DNA of 64,000 nt. Source: a marine gamma proteobacterium HTCC2080 (GTDB lineage Bacteria; Pseudomonadota; Gammaproteobacteria; Pseudomonadales; Halieaceae). The DNA is taken from the NCBI GenBank assembly GCA_000169115.1, contig AAVV01000014.1, positions 33,481 through 97,480 of the forward strand. Direction: 5' to 3'. Each line of letters opens with the position of its first letter. The stretch's first letter is position 1. The notes beneath the pieces are model-generated. The model was given only the letters and a program-made list of their open reading frames with translations, did no database searches and was not told where the DNA came from. Shown here one piece after another: positions 7,800 to 17,727 of the stretch. The position numbers were made by a program, and so were the translations under genes.

Positions 7800-9580
7800 T
7801 GCTTGGGTGAGCCGGTAGGGGGATAGATTAGGCTCGCTTCGACTTCAGCCTTTCGCTCTTCTGACAGATCTGGGAATGGCAGCTGTTCATTAGCCCGCCA
7901 GCCATCAAGTTTCGCTGTGACTTCTGACATTGTCGCGTCACTAGCTTTATGAAAATCGCGAACCTGTAATACTTGGCCTGGACCTGAAAAGATGGCGCCA
8001 TTTTCGTGCACGATTTCGATGATTCGGAGGTTTAGGTCTTCGGCGATGGCGAGATACGTTTGATAGTCTGCAGTCATAACACCGGCATCAACCTTGAATA
8101 CTGCAGTGGCAGCCTCAATATCTACAAGCCTCACTGAAATAGTGCCTGGCTGCACCTTGGGATGTGCAGATAACATTTCGCGTAGCTCGCCAAGAATGAC
8201 TCGAAGCTGTTCCGACGTTGGCATCTGCAATTGAAGATGCTTCAAAAATCGGATGCGATCCCGCACCGATATATTCTCAACCTGATCGGCAGCAAATTTT
8301 GCGTTGGGGATAAAAACTCGGGTCCTATCAAGGGTTCTCACCGTCACCGACCGCAGCCCAATTTCTTCAACCGTGCCCCTAAGATCACCAAAGCGACAAA
8401 AATCTCCGGGTCGTATAGGTCGAGCGGCATAAATTGTGACCGCACCAATGATGTTCTCCATAGTGCGCTGGGCCGCCAAGGCTATTGCCAGTGAGCCAAC
8501 GCCTAAGCCTGCAATCAATGTTGAGATGTTAAACCCGGCGTTTTTAGCCCACGCCAGCATCGCCACCACAACCACAATAATTTTCACCATTAAAACAAGC
8601 GGCCGCAGCAGTGCGGTTAAATGCAGTTCACCAGAGCTCTCAAGCTGCCTAAATTTATAATCGCGCCACAAAGAAAGCAGCGCCACAATAAATACGGTCA
8701 CTGCCAGATACTCAAGGGGTGAGCTTTGTAGGTATACCCGAGCTGTTATCGACAGACCCAACTGCTCCATGGCGATTCGCAGCAGTGCGACATAAATAAT
8801 TATGCGCATCGGGAGTGCCCAAAAATGCGTAATTGCGAGGGGGAATTTGTTGGGGATACGCAGGGAAAGCCAGGCCATAATGCGCGCGATTAGACCTGAA
8901 ATAACCCAAAATAATCCCAGAGCGAGCAGCATTGAAAATGCCTGCCAGTTGGTCATGCCCAGAAGCGTAAATGGAGGCAACGTTTGAGATAGCCATATGG
9001 CCCATTGGGAGTAGCCATGCTCTTCCCACATGTCGGGGATTAGCACTACTGTGGCATTTGAAATACGCCAGACATAGTCACTTTGTTTATCGGGGATGCG
9101 TTGAAGTAAAATGGGCACCACTGTCTCGCTCAGCTGAACCTCGCCTACCTGGTCACGATAGCTGGGAAGGTCATCATCGAGGTGTCCTTGGGGGCTGTCG
9201 CTTAATATGCTGATGTCTAATACATTTTGCTTTGTCCAGACAAAGGCCAATGCTTGGGCGAGATTTTTTGGCTCGATGGCCGCAATTTCTTCCGGAACAT
9301 AACGCAAATCAAGGTATTGGGCTGCAACAGCAAAGTCCCCGGCACGTAAATATTTTCGAAACCCCAGAATAGTGTCTAGTGGTGTTCGAGCAGCCGCTGG
9401 AGATAGCTTTCGCTCATTGGTTTCCTTACTCAACTGCTCTAACTGTTGTTCAGATTGGTAGACGGATAGTGCTGAAGCCTGCTGTAGCGTTGCTTCACTT
9501 ACGGGATTTTGAGCGTGAGCACCCAGTGCCCCTAGTAAGAGCACCTCTAACATCAGGCATTGGTAGAAAATTTTCATCAT
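7796..9580 (-). CDS. MscS family mechanosensitive ion channel
   Basis: This 594-residue protein starts with a signal peptide (about residues 1-23, ending AHAQ). A large periplasmic domain of about 190 residues precedes several membrane helices. The pore-lining helix and beta domain are recognisable: GLGVGSLAIALAAQRTMENI, then RPIRPGDFCRFGDLRGTVEEIGL and VFIPNAKFAADQVENIS. The extended N-terminus places it with the larger MscS relatives rather than the 286-residue MscS. It should open under membrane tension and release solutes during osmotic down-shock. It begins 82 bp downstream of tatC on the same strand, with a hairpin between them, and overlaps the ABC exporter gene at its 3' end. Confidence 0.92.
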   Translation of the reverse strand: MMKIFYQCLMLEVLLLGALGAHAQNPVSEATLQQASALSVYQSEQQLEQLSKETNERKLSPAAARTPLDTILGFRKYLRAGDFAVAAQYLDLRYVPEEIAAIEPKNLAQALAFVWTKQNVLDISILSDSPQGHLDDDLPSYRDQVGEVQLSETVVPILLQRIPDKQSDYVWRISNATVVLIPDMWEEHGYSQWAIWLSQTLPPFTLLGMTNWQAFSMLLALGLFWVISGLIARIMAWLSLRIPNKFPLAITHFWALPMRIIIYVALLRIAMEQLGLSITARVYLQSSPLEYLAVTVFIVALLSLWRDYKFRQLESSGELHLTALLRPLVLMVKIIVVVVAMLAWAKNAGFNISTLIAGLGVGSLAIALAAQRTMENIIGAVTIYAARPIRPGDFCRFGDLRGTVEEIGLRSVTVRTLDRTRVFIPNAKFAADQVENISVRDRIRFLKHLQLQMPTSEQLRVILGELREMLSAHPKVQPGTISVRLVDIEAATAVFKVDAGVMTADYQTYLAIAEDLNLRIIEIVHENGAIFSGPGQVLQVRDFHKASDATMSEVTAKLDGWRANEQLPFPDLSEERKAEVEASLIYPPTGSPKQ

Positions 9581-9609
9581 AACTACCCCTCAGATTGAAT
9601 GCGGCCCTT

Positions 9610-9627
9610 GTCTGCCTTCAGGCAGAC
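9610..9627. other. Perfect hairpin between tatC and the mscS-like gene
   Basis: GTCTGCC (9610-9616) and GGCAGAC (9621-9627) form a 7-bp stem with a TTCA loop. No T tract follows on either strand, so it is not a standard intrinsic terminator. It could separate the tat operon from the channel gene or act as an RNA-processing or stability element. Confidence 0.4.
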
Positions 9628-9662
9628 CATCGACGTTATCCTATATAGAACCGCGCTTATCC

Positions 9663-10436
9663 TCACGAGGCCCCTGATTGCGAGGATCGTCGCTGCAGCA
9701 GGCGGCCAAACACTATGCCCAGTTCAAAGAGTAGCCACATGGGTAGTGCTAACAGTGACTGGGAAATAACATCGGGCGGTGTCAGCAGCATGCCTGCTAT
9801 GAAGCAACCTACAATAATCCAAGGACGCTTCTTAGCAAGTTTCTCGGGAGTGGTGGCCCCCGTCAATATTAAAATAATGGCTGCTATCGGAATTTCAAAG
9901 GCGATACCAAACGCAAAAAATAACTTGAGCACAAAATCGAGATAACGATTGATATCGGTCATCACCGTTATATCGCTGGGGCCCACGCTGGTGAAAAAAG
10001 CAAATATGAGTGGGAAAACCACGAAATAAGCGAAGGCGGCTCCTGCATAAAATAACAGCACACTCGATGCCAGCAAGGGGAAGGCAATGCGCTTCTCCTT
10101 GCGGTACATGCCCGGTGCAACAAAGGCCCAAACCTGAAATAAAATGTAAGGGATAGCGGCAAAGACCGCGACAACTAGCGTTAGCTTAAATGGGGTTAGG
10201 AATGGGGAGGCGACCTCTGTTGCAATCATGCTGGACCCCTCCGGAAGCAATTCCCTCAGGGGTTCCGAGACAAAAGTGTAAATCTCATTAGCGAAAGGAA
10301 AGAGGCCAATAAAGGCCACAAGAATCGCAAGCACTGCTCTTAACAGACGATCGCGTAGTTCAACGAGATGCGCCACAAGGGGCTGCATCGTATCGCCCTG
10401 AGATTCGGTCTCCGTCGCGTCAGGCACCTTACTCAA
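9663..10436 (-). CDS. tatC: Sec-independent translocase protein TatC
   Basis: This 257-residue inner-membrane protein has six predicted helices. Family motifs include VAHLVELRDRLLRA near the N-terminus and FALLASSVLLFYAG/FAYFVVFP in the middle. TatC binds twin-arginine signal peptides together with TatB and drives export of folded proteins. It is the last gene of a leftward group that begins with ubiE, and it overlaps tatB by 4 bp. Confidence 0.97.
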   Translation of the reverse strand: MSKVPDATETESQGDTMQPLVAHLVELRDRLLRAVLAILVAFIGLFPFANEIYTFVSEPLRELLPEGSSMIATEVASPFLTPFKLTLVVAVFAAIPYILFQVWAFVAPGMYRKEKRIAFPLLASSVLLFYAGAAFAYFVVFPLIFAFFTSVGPSDITVMTDINRYLDFVLKLFFAFGIAFEIPIAAIILILTGATTPEKLAKKRPWIIVGCFIAGMLLTPPDVISQSLLALPMWLLFELGIVFGRLLQRRSSQSGAS

Positions 10437-10786
10437 GGCTGTTCTACTTTTGATTCCACGGGACTAACTTCAGCAACCTCAGTGTCCGTTGCCATGCTGC
10501 TCTGCGCCTGCACTTCTTGCTCTAGGGCCGCGATTTTCTGAGTCACTGGTGCCGCGACATCGCGTATTTCATGTTCTAGTTCTGAGGCACTGTCTTTTAG
10601 CTGCTTCAGAATTTCATCGTTATGAAGCTCTCGCTGCACTTCAAGGCGAACGTCATCAACACTGCGGCGAAATTTCTTAACCCAGTGCAAGGTTGTACGA
10701 ACGGCGTCCAGAAATTGCTCGGGCCCAAAAACTAATAGCCCGACAATGCTGATTAACAGCAGTTCGAAGAATCCGATATCAAACAC
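10433..10786 (-). CDS. tatB: Sec-independent translocase protein TatB
   Basis: This 117-residue protein has one N-terminal membrane helix beginning MFDIGFFELLLISIVGLLVFGPE. An amphipathic helix and a long charged, Glu-rich tail (about residues 28-95) follow. The FGPE motif after the helix and the tail length separate TatB from TatA. It partners TatC in substrate recognition. It overlaps tatC by 4 bp and lies 31 bp after tatA. Confidence 0.95.
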   Translation of the reverse strand: MFDIGFFELLLISIVGLLVFGPEQFLDAVRTTLHWVKKFRRSVDDVRLEVQRELHNDEILKQLKDSASELEHEIRDVAAPVTQKIAALEQEVQAQSSMATDTEVAEVSPVESKVEQP

Positions 10787-10817
10787 CGCGATTACTACCT
10801 AAATGTGCTGGTCAGGT

Positions 10818-11033
10818 TTAAGACGGCGTCGAATCCTTGGTGTCCGCTTCGGCTTCTTGCCGCTCGCTGGTCACCGAATCTTTGCCGCCTTCGTCCTTGA
10901 CGCTACTCTTAAAGCCTTTAATGGCACTTCCCAGATCGCTACCGATATTTTTGAGCCGCGATGTGCCAAACAACATGACAACAATCGCCAGTATGATGAG
11001 TAACTGCCAAATGCTAATTCCACCAAGTCCCAT
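10818..11033 (-). CDS. tatA: Sec-independent translocase protein TatA
   Basis: This is a 71-residue protein starting [18 protein letters not shown]. It has one membrane helix, the [14 protein letters not shown] hinge and amphipathic helix, then an acidic tail. I chose the ATG at 11033 because AGGAGA lies just upstream and the sequence then matches the family exactly. A longer frame opens 31 codons upstream but adds unrelated basic sequence. TatA forms the export pore with TatBC. The gene lies 46 bp after hisE on the same strand, as in pseudomonads. Confidence 0.96.
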   Translation of the reverse strand: MGLGGISIWQLLIILAIVVMLFGTSRLKNIGSDLGSAIKGFKSSVKDEGGKDSVTSERQEAEADTKDSTPS

Positions 11034-11079
11034 GAGTTGATCTCCTGTTGTTGATTTGTCCGCGCGAAGGGTTTGCGGA

Positions 11080-11415
11080 CTATTTTTTAGCTCTCGCGGC
11101 TTTTTCCTCAATGCCCGAGGTGCCAATGCGATTGCCCAGTGTATCGAGAACTTCGTCGTACCGAAGATCCAAATGTGCCAGCATTACCAGAGAGTGAAAC
11201 CAGAGGTCTGCTGTCTCAGCGATGACCGCCGATCGCGCGGCATCGGTGCCGTCATAATCCTTGGCCGCGAGAACAGTTTCAGTGGCCTCTTCACCCACTT
11301 TCTCCAGAATTTTGTTGAGCCCTTGCGAGTATAAGCTTGCAACATACGAATTTTCGGCGCCGTCAGACTTACGCGCTTCAAGAGTTTCCTGCAATGCTGC
11401 GAGTACGTCACTCAT
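11080..11415 (-). CDS. hisE: Phosphoribosyl-ATP pyrophosphatase
   Basis: This 111-residue enzyme carries out the second step of histidine synthesis, hydrolysing phosphoribosyl-ATP to phosphoribosyl-AMP. The MazG-like helical core is seen in [15 protein letters not shown] and [15 protein letters not shown], with the metal-binding Glu/Asp residues. I chose the ATG at 11415 because it overlaps the hisI stop by 4 bp (ATGA). The eight extra residues of the longer frame are not family-like. HisE and HisI are separate here, unlike the fused HisIE of E. coli. Confidence 0.95.
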   Translation of the reverse strand: MSDVLAALQETLEARKSDGAENSYVASLYSQGLNKILEKVGEEATETVLAAKDYDGTDAARSAVIAETADLWFHSLVMLAHLDLRYDEVLDTLGNRIGTSGIEEKAARAKK

Positions 11416-11774
11416 GGAGTCTCGCCTTTTGCTACCCACGTATCGCCCTCATAGTCATAAAAAAAGCAGCTATATCGTCCTGTATGACAGGCGGCTCCGG
11501 TCTGCTCAACTTTGAGTAGCAGGGTATCACCGTCACAATCGAGCTTAATATCAACTAAACGTTGAATGTGTCCTGAGGTTTCTCCTTTTCGCCACAATTC
11601 GGCTCGGGATCGCGACCAATAAACGGCTCGACCCTCAGTCAAAGTCAGCTGGAGCGCTTGTTCATTCATCCAGGCCAGCATGAGGACCTCGCCACTTGTC
11701 GCGTCTTGGGCGACCGCGGGTATTAAACCCTGAGCATTCCAGCGAGGTTTCATTGTGTCAATTTGTAATGTCAT
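11412..11774 (-). CDS. hisI: Phosphoribosyl-AMP cyclohydrolase
   Basis: This 120-residue zinc enzyme opens the adenine ring of phosphoribosyl-AMP, the third step of histidine synthesis. Motifs are [31 protein letters not shown], the metal-binding LDCDGDTLL and the cysteine pair of [12 protein letters not shown]. The single-domain length matches the pseudomonad form. The other his genes are not in this window. The gene is embedded between ubiB and hisE-tatA in a conserved order. Confidence 0.96.
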   Translation of the reverse strand: MTLQIDTMKPRWNAQGLIPAVAQDATSGEVLMLAWMNEQALQLTLTEGRAVYWSRSRAELWRKGETSGHIQRLVDIKLDCDGDTLLLKVEQTGAACHTGRYSCFFYDYEGDTWVAKGETP

Positions 11775-11796
11775 GAGTGCAGTATGCCAGACTGAT

Positions 11797-13359
11797 CTAA
11801 CGATGCTTGTGTGAAAAACTGGCGAGCACTAACAAGCCGGCGCCAGTGATGAAGATAATTGGCTGATCCAGCGCACCACTACCCGTGGTGACGAGGCCTA
11901 GCCCCAAAACTGTTAATGCCAGCGCCTTGATACTGAAGGCACGGCTTTTCGGTGGTTGCGGTGGGGCCTCTTGTAGATTTTTGATAATAAGATCAGGTAA
12001 TCGAGGGAGAGTTTCTAGCCAAAAGGGAGCTTCTTTCTGCAGGCGCCGCAGCACGCTTTGAGGCGCGTAGCGGTCTGCCAACCACCGTTCCAAGAACGGC
12101 TTGGCGGTGTCCCACAAATTTAGGTCTGGATAGAGCTGACGACCCAATCCTTCAATATTGAGAAGGGTTTTCTGCAGTAGCACCAGCTGGGGCTGGATCG
12201 GCATTTCAAACTGACCTGCCGTGCGAAAAAGGCTGATTAGCATATGTCCGAAAGAAATATCTGCAAGGGGCCGCTCAAAAATCGGCTCGCATAGCGTCCG
12301 CATAGCTGACTCAAATTCAGCGATCGATGTCTCAGCGGGCACCCATCCGCATTCCACGTGAAGCTTTGCAACTAACCGGTAGTCTTGCTGAAAAATGGCG
12401 AGCAGGTTCCGCGCGAGGTAGTACAGGTCATGCTCATCGAGCTGGCCCACGATGGCGCAGTCGATCGCTAAATAGGATGGGTTAAGTGGATCTGTTGCAT
12501 CGACAAAAATATTTCCCGGGTGCATGTCAGCGTGAAAAAAACTGTCACGAAAGACCTGTGTAAAAAATATTTCTACGCCGCGTTCAGCGAGGATTTTCAT
12601 GTCCACGCCCTGCTGATTTAGCGCTTCTACATCGGTAACAGGAATGCCATAAATGCGCTCACTGACCATGACCTTTTCGGCATTGAGTGCCCAGTGAATT
12701 TCCGGTACGTAAACAAGGCCGCTGTCGGAGAAGTTACGGCGTAATTGCGAGGCATTGCCGGCCTCACGGCGAAGATCAAGTTCATTGAGCAGGGTTCGCT
12801 GATAATCTGCAGCGACCTCTTGGGGCTTCAGTCGCTGACCTTCCTTAAATAAACGCTCTACTGTCCAAGCAAGAGTCCGAATCAGCTTGAGGTCTTTTTG
12901 AATGATGCTCTCAATCTCTGGGCGCAAGACTTTAACAACAACGGCCTCACCCGTGGGTAATGTCGCGGCGTGAACCTGGGCCACCGATGCGGCGGCAAGG
13001 GGAGTTTGGTCAAAACTTGCAAAATGATCACTGATGGACCCACCGAAAGCTGCTTCGATACAAGAAATAGCGTCTTCTGAAGCAAAGGGAGGGACGTTAT
13101 CCTGAAGTTGTGCCAGCTCATCGGCGATGTCGTCGGGTAGCAGATCTCGTCGCGTCGAGAGCAGCTGACCAAATTTTATGAAAATGGGCCCCAGCATTTC
13201 TAAAGCGACTCGCAGCCTTTGCCCGCGGTTTTCTTTCGGTACATCGCCGGGTGACTGAAAAATCAAACGGCCCATCTTCGTTTGGCGCTGAGCCGGCGCA
13301 AGCTCGTACAGGTGCTGCTTTCGAATCACACCCCAGACTGTAAGGACGCGTCTGATCAT
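11797..13359 (-). CDS. ubiB: Ubiquinone biosynthesis accessory kinase-like protein UbiB
   Basis: This 520-residue ABC1/ADCK-family protein supports ubiquinone synthesis. Visible motifs are the family-specific KFGQ (residues 62-65), the Ala-rich loop [11 protein letters not shown] (122-132) replacing the usual Gly-rich loop, the lysine in VVKVLRPE, and the catalytic region [10 protein letters not shown] followed by AIDCAIVG. Two hydrophobic segments close to the C-terminus (about 475-515) anchor it in the membrane. It overlaps ubiJ by 4 bp and belongs to the ubiE-ubiJ-ubiB group. Confidence 0.96.
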   Translation of the reverse strand: MIRRVLTVWGVIRKQHLYELAPAQRQTKMGRLIFQSPGDVPKENRGQRLRVALEMLGPIFIKFGQLLSTRRDLLPDDIADELAQLQDNVPPFASEDAISCIEAAFGGSISDHFASFDQTPLAAASVAQVHAATLPTGEAVVVKVLRPEIESIIQKDLKLIRTLAWTVERLFKEGQRLKPQEVAADYQRTLLNELDLRREAGNASQLRRNFSDSGLVYVPEIHWALNAEKVMVSERIYGIPVTDVEALNQQGVDMKILAERGVEIFFTQVFRDSFFHADMHPGNIFVDATDPLNPSYLAIDCAIVGQLDEHDLYYLARNLLAIFQQDYRLVAKLHVECGWVPAETSIAEFESAMRTLCEPIFERPLADISFGHMLISLFRTAGQFEMPIQPQLVLLQKTLLNIEGLGRQLYPDLNLWDTAKPFLERWLADRYAPQSVLRRLQKEAPFWLETLPRLPDLIIKNLQEAPPQPPKSRAFSIKALALTVLGLGLVTTGSGALDQPIIFITGAGLLVLASFSHKHR

Positions 13360-14000
13360 TGAATTTGATTATCCACACGATGCGCCAGACGTTTTAAGCG
13401 CGATTCAAGCCGGTCCACCTTTAGAACGAGTGTGTCAATTTCCTGATAAAAATATTCGAGTTCAGCTGCGGGGGGGGATAATCGACCCTCTTCGAGAATG
13501 AACTCAGATAATTGCCGTCGCAAACTCTGACTGCTTGTCTGCCCCCAGCGAAAAATCTGTCTGAGTAGATTAGCCAGTTGGTGCCCTGCTACATCACCGA
13601 GAACCTCGACGAGGGGAGCCTCCCAGTCGGGTTGCATTTTAGCGACTATCGTTTGCAGTGCGATCAGCGGTGCGCTGTTACCAATAATTTCCAAGTCGCT
13701 GTTGATCAACGTGACTGCCGGATCTTCAGCGGTTGCCAGCGTTAAAAAATCGCTTAACCCTCCTCTTACGCGAACGCTGCAAGGCTGTTCGGAGTAGGAG
13801 GTCAGATGAAGTTGGCCATCGGCTTCAACAATGGCGAAAATTTCAAGCGCCGGAGCCCAGCACTCAACGGCTAATACGGTACCGCTTAGGTCAGTTAAGT
13901 CCCGAGCACTAGCGGGGTCTAGCTCTAAGCTACGATTAATCGCACCCTCTGCAGCCATGAGAACTGCTGTGATGACCGCTGGGTCATGGTCAGTATTCAC
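13356..14000 (-). CDS. ubiJ: Ubiquinone biosynthesis accessory factor UbiJ (SCP2 domain)
   Basis: This 214-residue protein lies between ubiE and ubiB, the invariable position of ubiJ. The N-terminal part resembles a sterol-carrier (SCP2) lipid-binding fold ([16 protein letters not shown], then [17 protein letters not shown]). The C-terminus is a predicted coiled coil ([20 protein letters not shown]). UbiJ binds quinone intermediates in the soluble Ubi complex (family knowledge). The start is GTG; an internal ATG 13 codons later is an alternative that fits family starts. The stop overlaps the ubiB start. Confidence 0.9.
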   Translation of the reverse strand: MNTDHDPAVITAVLMAAEGAINRSLELDPASARDLTDLSGTVLAVECWAPALEIFAIVEADGQLHLTSYSEQPCSVRVRGGLSDFLTLATAEDPAVTLINSDLEIIGNSAPLIALQTIVAKMQPDWEAPLVEVLGDVAGHQLANLLRQIFRWGQTSSQSLRRQLSEFILEEGRLSPPAAELEYFYQEIDTLVLKVDRLESRLKRLAHRVDNQIQ

Positions 14001-14002
14001 GG

Positions 14003-14770
14003 CTAGGCCTTAATACCCCGATGAACAGCGACAATGCCGCCGGTCATATTGTGGTACTCGCAATTAACAAGCCCCGCGTCTTCCATCATCCCCAACAAAG
14101 TTTCTTGGTCTGGGTGTTTACGAATAGATTCAGCCAGATAGCGGTAGCTGTCGGCGTCATTTGCAATCAGCTGCCCCATCATTGGCAGAATTCGAAATGA
14201 ATAAGTGTCATAAATTTTTTCAAGTACTGGGTTGACCGGTTTTGAAAACTCCAGCACCAGTAAACGACCGCCGGGTTTAAGTATTCGCTCCATGGATCGC
14301 AGTGCCATGTCTTTGTCAGTGACATTACGCAGTCCAAAGGCGATTGTGATGCAGTCAATTGAGGCATCGGGAAAGGGCAGCATTTGGGCGTCGCATTGCA
14401 CCATGTGCAAATTTCCGACAGCGCCAGAGTCCAGCAAACGATCACGTCCCACTTTCAACATTGAATCATTGATGTCTGCGAGTAGCACTTGGCCGTCATC
14501 GCCGACCAGGTGGGAAAATTTTGCAGCGAGGTCGCCGGTGCCACCGGCAATATCTAGAACTGTCTGTCCTGGACGAACGGCACTGAGCTCGATCGTAAAG
14601 CGCTTCCAAAGCCGATGAATGCCCGCAGACATCAGGTCATTCATCACGTCATAGCGGCTGGCCACAGAATCGAACACGCCGCGAACTAAGCTTTCCTTCT
14701 GATTTTTATTGACCGTTTCGAAGCCAAAGTGAGTGGTTTCGCCACTTTCGGCGTTAGTTTTGTCAGTCAT
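14003..14770 (-). CDS. ubiE: Ubiquinone/menaquinone C-methyltransferase
   Basis: This 255-residue SAM-dependent methyltransferase has motif [16 protein letters not shown], the post-I acidic region VLLADIN, and the two UbiE signatures [17 protein letters not shown] and [12 protein letters not shown]. It C-methylates the benzoquinol ring (or demethylmenaquinol). It is the first gene of a leftward eight-gene run through tatC; ubiJ starts two bases after its stop. Confidence 0.97.
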   Translation of the reverse strand: MTDKTNAESGETTHFGFETVNKNQKESLVRGVFDSVASRYDVMNDLMSAGIHRLWKRFTIELSAVRPGQTVLDIAGGTGDLAAKFSHLVGDDGQVLLADINDSMLKVGRDRLLDSGAVGNLHMVQCDAQMLPFPDASIDCITIAFGLRNVTDKDMALRSMERILKPGGRLLVLEFSKPVNPVLEKIYDTYSFRILPMMGQLIANDADSYRYLAESIRKHPDQETLLGMMEDAGLVNCEYHNMTGGIVAVHRGIKA

Positions 14771-14849
14771 AGTGTGTTTCCGGCGGGGCTCATCTGCCTA
14801 TTGTAACCGAGGTGGGACGTTGTCGCGTAAGGCGCCTTGGCGCGTTCAA

Positions 14850-15248
14850 TTAGGGCTGAAACATCAGGACCTGTGTATCGGCGTCACGTCCAAGGCCGGC
14901 AGCATCTAGACGGGCGGTGTAATCTCGCCAAAGTTCGGATTGTCGGCTGATTAAATCGTGCAAATAACTCCAGCTGTATAAGCCGCTATCGTGGCCATCA
15001 TCAAAAACGAGTTGAACTGCATAGTGCCCCACCGGGTTAATGGCGGTAATTTGAACCCCTGCTTTACCTGTTTGAAGGACCTCCTGCCCGGGCCCGTGAC
15101 CTCGAACTTCCGCAGATGGCGAAAACACTCTGAGAAATTCGGCGCTTAGGGAGCCCGTGAGACCGTCATCGAATGAAAGGTCCAGGGTTCGCTGATTTCG
15201 GGCGTAATGTATCCGGTCAACGCGGTGTGTCAGTTCATCAGGTTTCAT
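14850..15248 (-). CDS. DUF971 family protein
   Basis: This 132-residue protein contains the DUF971 (GBBH-like N-terminal) fold, recognisable from [31 protein letters not shown] and [18 protein letters not shown] (each broken at natural turns). The fold is also the N-terminal part of gamma-butyrobetaine hydroxylase, but no oxygenase domain is present. DUF971 genes lie directly after hslVU in many proteobacteria, as here with a 4-bp overlap with hslU. The function is unresolved; links to Fe-S or quinone assembly have been suggested for relatives. Confidence 0.9.
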   Translation of the reverse strand: MKPDELTHRVDRIHYARNQRTLDLSFDDGLTGSLSAEFLRVFSPSAEVRGHGPGQEVLQTGKAGVQITAINPVGHYAVQLVFDDGHDSGLYSWSYLHDLISRQSELWRDYTARLDAAGLGRDADTQVLMFQP

Positions 15249-16555
15249 AATATAAATCGTGAAAGGTCTTCGTCGCTGGCGAGCTCGCCCAGCTGACTAT
15301 CGACATAATCTCGATCAATTGTTACCTCGGACTCACCGACGCCGGCGTCGGAGGCGCTGAAAGATATCTCTTCGAGCAGCCTTTCCATGGCAGTGGCCAA
15401 CCGACGTGCACCAATATTTTCAGCGCGCTCGTTAACCTGCCAAGCAATTTCGGCGATTCGCTCAACCCCCGAATCTGTAAAGTGAATTTTTACGCCTTCG
15501 GTGGCGAGTAACGCTTGATACTGCGCCGTTAAGGCCGCTTTGGGCTCCGTCAAGATTCGACGAAAATCCTCGGTTGTCAGTGCTTCCAGCTCGACGCGAA
15601 TAGGCAGGCGGCCTTGCAGCTCAGGAATCAAATCCGCAGGTTTGGAAAGGTGAAAGGCACCTGAGGCAATAAATAAGATGTGGTCAGTCTTAATTGTGCC
15701 GTGCTTGGTGGTCACCGAGCAGCCTTCGATAAGGGGCAACAGGTCACGTTGCACGCCCTCACGGGAAACATCGGCGCCGCCCATTTCACCGCGCTTTGCA
15801 ACTTTATCGATTTCATCAATGAAAATAATACCGGTTTGTTCGGCGGCGGTAAGGGCTTGTGCTTTTAAATCGTCAGGATCGATAAGTTTACTGGCTTCTT
15901 CGTCTTCCAATAACTTTAGCGCCTCTTGAATCGGCGCTTTACGGGGTTTGCCGCCTTTATTGAGGTTGGCAAACATGCCCTGTAGCTGCTGAGTCATTTC
16001 TTCCATACCCGGGGGCGCCATAATATCCACGCTGCTCGCAGTATTTTTTACCTCAATCTCTACCTCACGATCATTTAAATCGCCTTCGCGAAGTTTTTTT
16101 CGCAACAGTTGTCGCGTGTTCGCATTGTTGTCGTCTCGGTCGGGGGGTAACAGTAAGTCCAGCAAGCGCTCTTCTGCCGCGTCCTTGGCACGGGTTCTAA
16201 CCTTAATGAGTGCTTCTTCTCGCAGTAAAGTTATGGCGGTCTCTACTAGGTCGCGAATCATCGATTCCACATCGCGCCCCACGTAACCGACTTCCGTGAA
16301 CTTGGTGGCCTCCACTTTTACAAAGGGTGCATTCGCCAGCTTGGCGAGTCGGCGTGCGATTTCCGTTTTGCCGACGCCTGTTGGGCCAATCATTAGAATA
16401 TTTTTAGGGGTAACTTCGCTGCGCAGATCGGGCTCAAGCTGCTGACGTCGCCAACGGTTACGCAGGGCTATCGCGACCGCACGCTTGGCTTCCGACTGAC
16501 CGATAATATGTTGGTCCAACGCGTGGACGATTTCGCGGGGAGTCATATTTGACAT
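15245..16555 (-). CDS. hslU: HslU ATPase subunit of the HslUV protease
   Basis: This 436-residue AAA+ unfoldase has Walker A GPTGVGKT (57-64), the pore loop GYVGRDVE, Walker B IIFIDE (243-248) and the C-terminal sensor region ENIGARRL. The intermediate I-domain (about 110-235) is present. It feeds substrates to HslV. It starts 3 bp after hslV and overlaps the DUF971 gene. Confidence 0.98.
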   Translation of the reverse strand: MSNMTPREIVHALDQHIIGQSEAKRAVAIALRNRWRRQQLEPDLRSEVTPKNILMIGPTGVGKTEIARRLAKLANAPFVKVEATKFTEVGYVGRDVESMIRDLVETAITLLREEALIKVRTRAKDAAEERLLDLLLPPDRDDNNANTRQLLRKKLREGDLNDREVEIEVKNTASSVDIMAPPGMEEMTQQLQGMFANLNKGGKPRKAPIQEALKLLEDEEASKLIDPDDLKAQALTAAEQTGIIFIDEIDKVAKRGEMGGADVSREGVQRDLLPLIEGCSVTTKHGTIKTDHILFIASGAFHLSKPADLIPELQGRLPIRVELEALTTEDFRRILTEPKAALTAQYQALLATEGVKIHFTDSGVERIAEIAWQVNERAENIGARRLATAMERLLEEISFSASDAGVGESEVTIDRDYVDSQLGELASDEDLSRFIL

Positions 16556-16558
16556 GAT

Positions 16559-17095
16559 TCAGGCTAGGGTCTCTATGGTTTGGTTGTGATTGGTGAACAC
16601 GCAGATGTCTCCGGCGATGGAGAGGCTTTTGGTTACGATCTCCTCCGCAGAAAGCGTCGTATTTTCTGTGAGGGCATGGGCTGCTGCCTGGGCATAAGGC
16701 CCTCCCGAACCGATGGCGATAAGGCTATTCTCAGGTTCAATCACATCGCCGTTACCAGTGATGATGAGCGACGTATCCAGATCTGCGACCGCTAGGAGTG
16801 CTTCTAGCCGGCGCAGCGCACGCTCTGAGCGCCACAGCTTAGCGAGTTCTACGGCCGCGCGTGTCAGCTGGCCTTGATATTTTTCCAGCTGCGCTTCAAA
16901 AAGCTCAAAGAGGGTAAATGCGTCGGCCGTGCCACCGGCAAAACCGGCAATGACGCTGTCTCGATATAGGCGCCTGACTTTCCTGGCGTTACCTTTCATG
17001 ACCGTATTGCCCATGGAAACCTGGCCATCACCACCGATTGCTACCTGACCGTCTCTACGTACCGATACAATGGTGGTCCCGTGGAATTGTTCCAT
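16559..17095 (-). CDS. hslV: HslV peptidase subunit of the HslUV protease
   Basis: This 178-residue proteasome-like peptidase has a short N-terminal peptide (MEQFHG) before the catalytic threonine of [10 protein letters not shown], so T7 should become the new N-terminus. The GDGQVSMG and [17 protein letters not shown] motifs are typical. A strong GGGAGGAG ribosome site lies a few bases upstream. It forms a transcription unit with argS, the SPOR protein and hslU. Confidence 0.97.
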   Translation of the reverse strand: MEQFHGTTIVSVRRDGQVAIGGDGQVSMGNTVMKGNARKVRRLYRDSVIAGFAGGTADAFTLFELFEAQLEKYQGQLTRAAVELAKLWRSERALRRLEALLAVADLDTSLIITGNGDVIEPENSLIAIGSGGPYAQAAAHALTENTTLSAEEIVTKSLSIAGDICVFTNHNQTIETLA

Positions 17096-17113
17096 GTCTT
17101 TTCTCCTCCCAGT

Positions 17114-17725
17114 TTAGGGCGAACGTGGTCTGCGTAGCAGCAGAGTATCGATTGATTGCTGTGCTGTGATGGATCGGGCTTGCGCCATTTTTGAGCGACT
17201 TTCGAAGGGGCCTAGATACACTCGATACCACGCGCCATTATCTCCCTTGGTTTGTTCAATAGTGGGATTCAAGCCTAACAACACCAGCTCACCACGACGC
17301 CTGTCTGCGTCTTTTTGGGCCCTAAAGGAACCTGCCTGTAGAACGTAGAGATCACTGTTTCCGCTGTTTAGGTCTGGCGGCTCGACGTCTGAGGTCAGGT
17401 CCAGTGTTTGGGAGGGCAGCACCGTATAGAAGTCGAAACGAGGTTTGGCATTGTCCACATCCTCGATCTGGGATTCTTCAGCGGCGTCAGTGACCGCTGT
17501 AGTACTGTGGTTGGTTAACCATGCGAAGCCAATAACCCCAAGTAGAAGACCTGCAGCGATCCCCGCTCCAAATCCCTGAACATGGGCCAAAGTGAGTGAG
17601 GGCGGACCACTACCAGGCGCTGGCTTACGTTTATTGGACGGTGCGTTTCTACTGGCGGCACGTTGTCCAGTGCCCCTCGCTGAGGGTTTCCTCGTAGCAG
17701 TATTTTTTCGCGGTTGTGTTGCCAC
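17114..17725 (-). CDS. SPOR-domain membrane protein (FtsN-like)
   Basis: This 203-residue protein has a basic, Ala/Pro/Lys-rich cytoplasmic tail and one membrane helix (about residues 52-71, GAGIAAGLLLGVIGFAWL). A periplasmic linker is followed by a C-terminal SPOR domain (about 125-203, from LYVLQAGSFRAQKDADRR to the end). SPOR domains bind denuded septal peptidoglycan. The position between argS and hslV is that of the FtsN-like gene of pseudomonads, so a division role is likely. It starts 2 bp before the argS stop region on the same strand. Confidence 0.88.
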   Translation of the reverse strand: MATQPRKNTATRKPSARGTGQRAASRNAPSNKRKPAPGSGPPSLTLAHVQGFGAGIAAGLLLGVIGFAWLTNHSTTAVTDAAEESQIEDVDNAKPRFDFYTVLPSQTLDLTSDVEPPDLNSGNSDLYVLQAGSFRAQKDADRRRGELVLLGLNPTIEQTKGDNGAWYRVYLGPFESRSKMAQARSITAQQSIDTLLLRRPRSP

Positions 17726-17727
17726 TA

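Noticed and set aside
14232..14618. 128-codon frame antisense to ubiE
   Set aside because: Fully inside a conserved gene on the other strand; Ser/Arg/Pro-rich shadow.
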